Assembly (NCBI GenBank): GCA_964609155.1
Contig: CAZSRF010000023.1
Span: forward strand, 1-38,758
Reading direction: 5' to 3'
Length of the DNA stretch: 38,758 bases
From: JAGOUU01 sp964609155
GTDB taxonomy: Bacteria; Pseudomonadota; Gammaproteobacteria; JAGOUU01
Shown one piece after another: positions 33,458-38,758 of this stretch. The notes under the pieces are model-generated. The model had not been told where the DNA came from, did not search any database, and worked only from the letters and a program-made list of their open reading frames with translations. A program made the position numbers and the translations under genes. Within the stretch, counting starts at the first letter, position 1. Each line of letters begins with the position of its first letter.

Positions 33458-33739
33458 CTATCCAACTTGGCTAGCTATCACTTCTTCTAAAACCCATCTT
33501 TTTAATTTTGATAGAGGACGAGAATGCCGAATTTTCACTGTATCGCCAACTTTTAGTACATTTTTTTCATCATGGACATAATATTTAGTGGTCCTTTTTA
33601 TAAATTTACCATAGACTGGATGAGCAGATTTTACTTCTACTGAGACTACAGCCGTTTTATCCATAGCATTACTTGTAACATTACCAATGATAATTTTGGG
33701 TTGCGCTTCTGTATTTGCGCTGTGCTCTACACTACTCAT
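33458..33739 (-). CDS. rpsQ: 30S ribosomal protein S17
   Basis: Primary 16S rRNA-binding protein. The 93 residues contain IIIGNVTSNAMDKTAVVSVE, HPVYGKFIKRTTKYYVHDE and VGDTVKIRHSRPLSKLKRW. The first 14 residues (MSSVEHSANTEAQP) extend beyond the usual start. It is the last gene of the S10 cluster, 3 nt after rpmC. Confidence 0.97.
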   Translation of the reverse strand: MSSVEHSANTEAQPKIIIGNVTSNAMDKTAVVSVEVKSAHPVYGKFIKRTTKYYVHDEKNVLKVGDTVKIRHSRPLSKLKRWVLEEVIASQVG

Positions 33740-33742
33740 ATT

Positions 33743-33961
33743 CTACCTTCCAGCTTCGTTTTGTGATTTTCCTGATAAATTTAATGAATGCAGATGTGTT
33801 TTAACTCTTGCTATATTTTTTCTAACCAATCTGATTCTATGAGGAGCAGATATCTGCCCAGTCGCCTTACGGAGCTTCAGTCCTATTTGTTCTTTTGTTA
33901 GCTCTTCTAATAATTGATATAATTCATCAACTGATTTATCTTTTATGCTTTCGTTGCTCAT
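33743..33961 (-). CDS. rpmC: 50S ribosomal protein L29
   Basis: Protein at the polypeptide exit tunnel, a docking area for trigger factor and SRP. The 72 residues form two helices, with KSVDELYQLLEELTKEQIGL and the family signature RLVRKNIARVKTHLH. It lies between rplP and rpsQ. Confidence 0.96.
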   Translation of the reverse strand: MSNESIKDKSVDELYQLLEELTKEQIGLKLRKATGQISAPHRIRLVRKNIARVKTHLHSLNLSGKSQNEAGR

Positions 33962-34019
33962 AATTTTATCTGTTTAATCTAGTTTATTACTAATTTTCTA
34001 CACCACTTTTTACATTTTT

Positions 34020-34436
34020 TTACATTGGTGTTCTGGTTTGAAAAATTGTTTTAAATGGCAACTTAGCCGATGCTAGAGCAAAAGCCTCACGAGCAACTTC
34101 TTCCGTTACTCCATCCATTTCATACAAAACATGGCCAGGTTTAATTTCTGCTACCCAGTACTCTACACTTCCTTTACCTTTACCCTGCCTAACCTCTAAC
34201 GGTTTTTTACTAATAGGTTTATCGGGGAAGGCTCTTACCCAAATATTACCACCACGCTTAATAAATCTTGTCATAGCTCTACGAGCAGCTTCGATTTGCC
34301 TTGCAGTTAGCCTACCTCTAGTTGTTGATTTTAGTCCATACTCACCAAAACTGACTTTATTACCAGTTGTAGCTATACCACGATTACGACCTTTTTGGGC
34401 TTTTCTGTATTTTGTTTTCTTGGGCTGCCTAAGCAT
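34020..34436 (-). CDS. rplP: 50S ribosomal protein L16
   Basis: Large-subunit protein near the A-site tRNA. The 138 residues carry MLRQPKKTKYRKAQKGRN, GLKSTTRGRLTARQIEAARR, and IWVRAFPDKPISKKPLEVRQ. The Arg hydroxylated by YcfD in E. coli falls in a region that appears conserved (RQGKGKGSVEYWV). It follows rpsC by 64 nt. Confidence 0.98.
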   Translation of the reverse strand: MLRQPKKTKYRKAQKGRNRGIATTGNKVSFGEYGLKSTTRGRLTARQIEAARRAMTRFIKRGGNIWVRAFPDKPISKKPLEVRQGKGKGSVEYWVAEIKPGHVLYEMDGVTEEVAREAFALASAKLPFKTIFQTRTPM

Positions 34437-34500
34437 CTCAAACCTCTATTTTACTATTGATTTACTATTGCGTTATGTTAGTTCATTTCACTTTCTGGTA

Positions 34501-35184
34501 TTAAGATTTTGACTCTAATAAAGAATCTTCATCTCTAGCATTTGTTTTGCTCAATCCAAGTATATCGCCTTTGTATATCCACACTTTAACGCCTATTATA
34601 CCATAGGTAGTCAAAGCTTCTGCAGTAGCATAATCGATATCAGCCCTAAAGGTATGCAATGGAACCCTACCTTCACGATACCACTCAGTACGAGCTATTT
34701 CTGCGCCCCCTAATCTACCAGCAACACATACTTTAATCCCTTTAGCACCCAGACGCAGAGTACTCGAAACAGCTCGCTTCATAGCTCGACGAAACATAAC
34801 ACGTTTCTCTAATTGTTGAGCGATAGTCTCAGCTACTAATTGAGCATGTAACTCTGGTTTTTTTATTTCTTGGATACTTATTTGTACAGGAACACCAGCT
34901 ATTTTAGAAACTTGTTTCTTTAACTTTTCAACATCTTCGCCTTTTTTACCTATAACTACCCCTGGACGAGCTGCGTTAATAGTAACACCTGCTTTACCAC
35001 TCTGACGCTCTATAATGATGTCACCAATACCAGCTGCACTAAGCTCTTTTTTCAACCAATCCCTGATTTTTTTATCTTTAATGAGTGTCTTAGCAAATTC
35101 CAGCTTGTTACTAACAAACCACTTTGATTTGGATTCTTTGTTTATGCCCAACCTTATTGCTATCGGATTTACTTTTTGTCCCAT
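34501..35184 (-). CDS. rpsC: 30S ribosomal protein S3
   Basis: Small-subunit protein at the mRNA entry channel. It starts MGQKVNPIAIRLGINKESKS. Another ATG lies directly upstream (35187) and overlaps the rplV stop as ATGA; either is possible. The KH domain shows RPGVVIGKKGEDVEKLKKQV, and the C-terminal part has GAEIARTEWYREGRVPLHT and TYGIIGVKVWIYKGDI. The overlap implies translational coupling to rplV. Confidence 0.97.
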   Translation of the reverse strand: MGQKVNPIAIRLGINKESKSKWFVSNKLEFAKTLIKDKKIRDWLKKELSAAGIGDIIIERQSGKAGVTINAARPGVVIGKKGEDVEKLKKQVSKIAGVPVQISIQEIKKPELHAQLVAETIAQQLEKRVMFRRAMKRAVSSTLRLGAKGIKVCVAGRLGGAEIARTEWYREGRVPLHTFRADIDYATAEALTTYGIIGVKVWIYKGDILGLSKTNARDEDSLLESKS

Positions 35185-35525
35185 CATTTGCTCTCTTTTT
35201 CTGCTAATTCAACTGAAATATGACTCATCTTCTTTTCGATACGGTTGGCTCTACCCTTAGCTCTAGCTCTTACTCTTTTTAAAGAGGGACCTTCATTAAC
35301 TTGGATTTTTGCCACATATAAGTTATCAATGTCCAATCCAAAGTTATTTTCCGCATTAGCTATAGCAGAAAGTAATAACTTATGGATCATTGTTGCAGAT
35401 TTTTTTGGTGTATACGATAAAACATCTAGTGCTCTATCTATTGATTTCCCTCTTATTGTATCAGCAACAAGTCTGGCCTTTATAGAAGATACACTAGCAT
35501 ATCTTAGGTGCGCTACTACTTGCAT
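35184..35525 (-). CDS. rplV: 50S ribosomal protein L22
   Basis: Lines the peptide exit tunnel; its long loop is a site of macrolide resistance. The 113 residues start MQVVAHLRYASVSSIKARLV, with GEPs-type tunnel loop replaced by NEGPSLKRVRARAKGRANRI. No deletion in the loop was seen. It is 12 nt after rpsS. Confidence 0.97.
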   Translation of the reverse strand: MQVVAHLRYASVSSIKARLVADTIRGKSIDRALDVLSYTPKKSATMIHKLLLSAIANAENNFGLDIDNLYVAKIQVNEGPSLKRVRARAKGRANRIEKKMSHISVELAEKESK

Positions 35526-35537
35526 AATTACCTCTTG

Positions 35538-35843
35538 TTATTTTTTCTTAGCTGGTGCTTTGGCAGCTGCCGGCTTAGTTTTCTTATCGCCAGAATGGCC
35601 TTTAAATGTTCTTGTTACAGCAAACTCTCCTAGTTTATGTCCTACCATATTTTCTGACACATACACCGGAACGTGTAACTTACCATTATGAACTGCTATA
35701 GTTAATCCCACCATATCAGGGATAATGGTTGACCTTCTTGACCATGTCTTGATAGGTTTTTTGTTGTTCTCGCTTTTGGCGCCTTCAACTTTTTTTAGTA
35801 AATGGCTATCTATAAATGGCCCTTTTTTTAATGAACGTGGCAC
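35538..35843 (-). CDS. rpsS: 30S ribosomal protein S19
   Basis: Small-subunit head protein that pairs with S13. The 101 residues begin MPRSLKKGPFIDSHLLKKVE and contain STIIPDMVGLTIAVHNGKLH and HKLGEFAVTRTFKGHSG. The C-terminus has an Ala/Lys/Pro tail (KPAAAKAPAKKK) beyond the normal end. It is 27 nt after rplB. Confidence 0.98.
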   Translation of the reverse strand: MPRSLKKGPFIDSHLLKKVEGAKSENNKKPIKTWSRRSTIIPDMVGLTIAVHNGKLHVPVYVSENMVGHKLGEFAVTRTFKGHSGDKKTKPAAAKAPAKKK

Positions 35844-35870
35844 TATTTAACCCTCTTGTTGTTTCTGTAA

Positions 35871-36701
35871 CTATTTTTTATCACGTTTTCTTACAATAAA
35901 CTTGTTAGATTTCTTACCTTGACGTGTTTTATAACCCTTCGTTGGCATACCCCATGGAGTAACTGGATGTCTACCACCGGAAGTCCTTCCTTCACCACCA
36001 CCATGAGGGTGATCAACCGGGTTCATTGCAACCCCTCTTACTGTAGGACGGATACCACGCCATCTATTAGCACCCGCTTTACCAATTTTTCTCAAATTAT
36101 GAGCATTGTTTCCAACTTCGCCTACTGTTGCATAACCATCAGCTAAAACCTTTCTCATCTCTTTTGAAGCTAAACGCACTATAGCGTACTGTCCTTCTAC
36201 AGAGACTAACTGTACAGAAGCACCAGCACTTCGCGCTAATTGCGCACCTTTGCCAGGTCGCAACTCAACAGAATGGATCACAGTACCTACTGGGATGTTA
36301 CGTATCGGAAGAGCATTACCTATTTTTATGTCCGCGCTGCTTCCTGACTTAACAACATCATCAACTTTAAGACCTTTAGGAGCTAAAATATAACGCCTTT
36401 CACCATCAGCATAAACTAACAATGCCAGATTCGCTGTCCTGTTTGGGTCATATTCTAATCTTTCAACTCTTGCTGGAACGTTTTCTTTATCTCTACGCAC
36501 AAAATCGACTAATCTATACTTCTTTTTATGGCCTCCACCTTGGTGTCTTACAGTAATATGGCCAATATTATTTCTACCACCATTCTTAGACTTTTTAACA
36601 GTTAACTGACGGTGTGGCTTACCTTTATGTAAATCATGATTCACCACATCAACAACGAATCTACGTCCAGGTGATGTTGGTTTTCTTTTTAAAACTGCCA
36701 T
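35871..36701 (-). CDS. rplB: 50S ribosomal protein L2
   Basis: Large-subunit protein required for peptidyl transferase activity and subunit joining. Length 276 residues. It has KKSKNGGRNNIGHITVRHQG, GGHKKKYRLVDFVRRDKENV and the highly conserved PTVRGVAMNPVDHPHGGGEG with the key His. It is 12 nt after rplW. Confidence 0.98.
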   Translation of the reverse strand: MAVLKRKPTSPGRRFVVDVVNHDLHKGKPHRQLTVKKSKNGGRNNIGHITVRHQGGGHKKKYRLVDFVRRDKENVPARVERLEYDPNRTANLALLVYADGERRYILAPKGLKVDDVVKSGSSADIKIGNALPIRNIPVGTVIHSVELRPGKGAQLARSAGASVQLVSVEGQYAIVRLASKEMRKVLADGYATVGEVGNNAHNLRKIGKAGANRWRGIRPTVRGVAMNPVDHPHGGGEGRTSGGRHPVTPWGMPTKGYKTRQGKKSNKFIVRKRDKK

Positions 36702-36713
36702 ATTTTTTTACCC

Positions 36714-37025
36714 CTATTCAACAGCATCTACTAAATCAAGCTTGAAGCCTTCTTGCAGCTGTATATACGCTTTTTTCCAGTCTTTACGCTTACCGATTTT
36801 TTGCTTAAATGATTTAGTTTTACCAAGTACATTTAAAGTTTTTACTGATTTAACTTTAACGCTGTAAAATAATTCAATAGCATTTTTAATGTCTACTTTG
36901 TTTGCTTTTTTTTGTACTTTAAATACATATTGATTAATCTTGTCTGCATTTAAATATGACTTTTCTGTCATATGTGGACCAATGACAACTTTGATTGCTT
37001 CAATTTCTTTCAGTTTATTACTCAT
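36714..37025 (-). CDS. rplW: 50S ribosomal protein L23
   Basis: Exit-tunnel protein that binds trigger factor. The 103 residues contain VVIGPHMTEKSYLNADKINQ, YVFKVQKKANKVDIKNAIE and VKSVKTLNVLGKTKSFKQK. It overlaps the rplD stop by 4 nt (ATGA), suggesting coupled translation. Confidence 0.97.
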   Translation of the reverse strand: MSNKLKEIEAIKVVIGPHMTEKSYLNADKINQYVFKVQKKANKVDIKNAIELFYSVKVKSVKTLNVLGKTKSFKQKIGKRKDWKKAYIQLQEGFKLDLVDAVE

Positions 37026-37648
37026 GATAAAACTTCCTCAAGACTTTTAAGAGCGTCGGCAGTTATAATTACTTTATCAGAGCTAATTAAACTTACAGGG
37101 TCAATAAGCTCCACATCTACCATATACACGTTTTTTAAATTACGGCTCGATAGAAACAAGTTCATATCAAATTCTTGTGTAACAAGAGTAACTTTCTGCT
37201 TTGAAATATCATAAGGTGCTAATAAGCTTAATAAATCTCTCGTTTTTGGTTGAGCAATTGCAAAATTTTCAATAACAACCAATCGGTCTGTTCTATTTAG
37301 TTCAGAAAAAATAGAACACATGGCACCTGCATACATTTTTTTATTTATCTTTAGATCATAACTCTTTGGCTTTGCAGCAAATACTTTACCACCTGTACGC
37401 CAAATAGGGCTTCGGATAGAACCTGCACGAGCACGGCCTGATCCTTTTTGTTTCCATGGTTTAGCACCACCACCACTTACTTCAGAACGAGTTTTTTGTG
37501 CTTTCGTACCTGATCTTATATTCGTTAAGGTGCTGGTAATCACCTGATGGATTAATGCTTCGTTATATGCAACATCTAAAAATTTTTCAGACATCTCAAC
37601 AGAGTTATCTGTTTTCTTTAATTGTGCACTCATCAAATTAAGTTTCAT
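37022..37648 (-). CDS. rplD: 50S ribosomal protein L4
   Basis: Large-subunit assembly protein whose loop reaches the exit tunnel; in E. coli it also represses the S10 operon. Length 208 residues. It carries the tunnel loop KPWKQKGSGRARAGSIRSPI and INKKMYAGAMCSIFSELNRT. The C-terminal DPVSLISSDKVIITADALK matches E. coli. There is no long leader before rpsJ for the E. coli type of L4 control (see rpsJ). Confidence 0.97.
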   Translation of the reverse strand: MKLNLMSAQLKKTDNSVEMSEKFLDVAYNEALIHQVITSTLTNIRSGTKAQKTRSEVSGGGAKPWKQKGSGRARAGSIRSPIWRTGGKVFAAKPKSYDLKINKKMYAGAMCSIFSELNRTDRLVVIENFAIAQPKTRDLLSLLAPYDISKQKVTLVTQEFDMNLFLSSRNLKNVYMVDVELIDPVSLISSDKVIITADALKSLEEVLS

Positions 37649-37681
37649 TTATTAATTACTCTCTACTTGGCTTACTTTAGT

Positions 37682-38314
37682 TTAATTAGCGTGTGAAATC
37701 ACAACATCACTACCCGGAAAGCCAGGTACTGCACCCTTCAGAAGTATTAAGCTCTTATCAGCATTAACTCTTACTACTTCCAGGTTTCTAATAGTTCTTT
37801 GTACATTACCCATATGGCCAGCCATTTTCTTGCCCTTAAATACTTTACCAGGACTTTGATTTTGCCCTATTGATCCAGGTGCCCTATGCGATAATGAGTT
37901 ACCATGCGAATTATCCTGAGTACGAAAATGATGGCGTTTAATTGCACCAGCAAAACCTTTACCTTTAGTAGTTCCTGTAACATTAACTTTTTGACCTTCT
38001 GTAAAAACAGTAACATCTATAGATGTGCCAACAGGATAGTTACTTAATTTATCTTCCGGCAATCTAAATTCGTGTAAAGCTCTACCTGGCTCAACATTAG
38101 CTTTTGCATAATGGCCACGGATAGCTTTATTTACTTTATTAGGTGCCTTATGCCCAACCTTTACTTGAATAGCACTATAATTATCATTTTCAACAGTTTT
38201 GACTTGTACGATAACGTTAGGGTCAACTTGAACAACTGTTACAGGCACAGCGAAACCATCCGCTGTAAAGACTCTAGTCATTCCGCATTTGCGTCCTATA
38301 ATTCCTACTGACAT
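37682..38314 (-). CDS. rplC: 50S ribosomal protein L3
   Basis: Early-assembly large-subunit protein near the peptidyl transferase centre. The start is the ATG at 38314, with AGAGG 6 nt upstream, giving MSVGIIGRKCGMTRVFTADG and 210 residues; a longer frame would overlap rpsJ. The loop FRTQDNSHGNSLSHRAPGSI followed by GQNQSPGKVFKGKKMAGHMG includes the Gln methylated in E. coli. It is 22 nt after rpsJ. Confidence 0.97.
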   Translation of the reverse strand: MSVGIIGRKCGMTRVFTADGFAVPVTVVQVDPNVIVQVKTVENDNYSAIQVKVGHKAPNKVNKAIRGHYAKANVEPGRALHEFRLPEDKLSNYPVGTSIDVTVFTEGQKVNVTGTTKGKGFAGAIKRHHFRTQDNSHGNSLSHRAPGSIGQNQSPGKVFKGKKMAGHMGNVQRTIRNLEVVRVNADKSLILLKGAVPGFPGSDVVISHAN

Positions 38315-38336
38315 CTTAACCTCTTTATAAAAAATA

Positions 38337-38666
38337 TTACTGCTTGTCGCCAAGCTTTAATTCTATTTCAACACCAGATGGTAAATCTAATTTCATCAAA
38401 GCATCAATAGTTTTGTCATTGTGATCAACAATTACAACCAGACGTTTATATTTTCTTATCTCGTACTGATCTCTTGCATCTTTATCTTTATGCGGAGAAA
38501 TCAATATAGTAAATTTTTCGATAGTTGTAGGTAAGGGTATAGGTCCACGCACCATAGCACCTGTTCTTTTTGCTGTTTCAACAATTTCTTTTGTAGATAA
38601 ATCAATTAGCTTATGATCTAAAGCTTTTAAAGAAATTATAATTTTTTGTTTTTGCGGTAAACTCAT
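38337..38666 (-). CDS. rpsJ: 30S ribosomal protein S10
   Basis: Small-subunit head protein, also NusE, which binds NusB in antitermination. The 109 residues contain IISLKALDHKLIDLSTKEIV, ETAKRTGAMVRGPIPLPT and ISPHKDKDARDQYEIRKYKR. It is the first S10 gene but lies only 36 nt after the tuf stop, so it probably depends on transcription through tuf and lacks an E. coli-like attenuator leader. Confidence 0.98.
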   Translation of the reverse strand: MSLPQKQKIIISLKALDHKLIDLSTKEIVETAKRTGAMVRGPIPLPTTIEKFTILISPHKDKDARDQYEIRKYKRLVVIVDHNDKTIDALMKLDLPSGVEIELKLGDKQ

Positions 38667-38702
38667 AGTAAGACCTTTATTTAAAATTACCCATTACTTT
38701 AT

Positions 38703-38758
38703 TTATTCAATAATTTTAGTTACAACACCAGCGCCTACTGTTCTACCACCTTCGCGTA
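38703..38758 (-). CDS. tuf: Elongation factor Tu, C-terminal fragment (cut by window edge)
   Basis: Only the last codons are in the window: the minus strand reads REGGRTVGAGVVTKIIE then TAA. This is the C-terminus of EF-Tu, which brings aminoacyl-tRNA to the ribosome. The ending TKIIE replaces the AKVLG of E. coli. Its place just before rpsJ is the usual str-S10 junction. The 5' part lies beyond the window. Confidence 0.93.
   Translation of the reverse strand, partial: REGGRTVGAGVVTKIIE

Overview
The window is a 38.8 kb piece of an AT-rich bacterial chromosome (G+C roughly mid-30s % by eye) from a draft assembly with three runs of N. The protein families and gene order point to a gammaproteobacterium, perhaps a host-associated Legionellales-like lineage: complete S10, spc and alpha ribosomal blocks in E. 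coli order, SuhB with the E. coli-type MHPM start, a Hut pathway ending in HutG, and transketolase followed by GAPDH. The placement is an inference. No rRNA, tRNA, CRISPR array or recognisable insertion sequence was seen.

Layout. (1) 1-5.6 kb: an unrecognised charged protein, a class I DAHP synthase and a divergent SuhB, then a secreted cysteine-rich protein with a tandem 115-residue repeat broken by an assembly gap. (2) 5.6-13.2 kb: a histidine-utilisation operon on the minus strand. It is transcribed as a CNBD-like/CPBP-protease-like membrane fusion protein, then hutG, hutI, hutU and hutH, from a good sigma70-type promoter at 13231-13258. The hutI-hutU junction holds a 9-bp tandem repeat and a gap. 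(3) 13.2-17 kb: a thioredoxin-like protein, transketolase and GAPDH. (4) 17-24.3 kb: metK convergent with bioA-rsmE, a small lipoprotein, a NaChBac-like voltage-gated channel with an unusual TTEGW filter, an RRM protein, ychF (split only by an assembly artefact) and an exported PAN/apple-like protein with Thr/Pro repeats. (5) 24.4-38.8 kb: the alpha (rplQ-rpoA-rpsD-rpsK-rpsM), spc (rpmJ-secY to rplN) and S10 (rpsQ to rpsJ) ribosomal clusters, all on the minus strand, ending in the 3' end of tuf.

How the genes work together. HutH, HutU, HutI and HutG would take histidine through urocanate, imidazolonepropionate and formiminoglutamate to glutamate plus formamide. The membrane protein leading the operon is the most unusual element and may be a regulator or sensor. 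MetK makes S-adenosylmethionine, the amino donor of BioA and methyl donor of RsmE, both encoded beside it. The ribosomal block carries a clear promoter before rplN, a candidate promoter before rpsM and a strong rho-independent terminator after rplQ.

No stretch longer than 300 bases lacks a gene. The larger non-coding stretches (938-1134, 2215-2398, 20364-20545, 21905-22127, 24238-24441, 27327-27478, 33265-33457) are described where they hold promoters, terminators or repeats; in 21905-22127 nothing convincing was seen.
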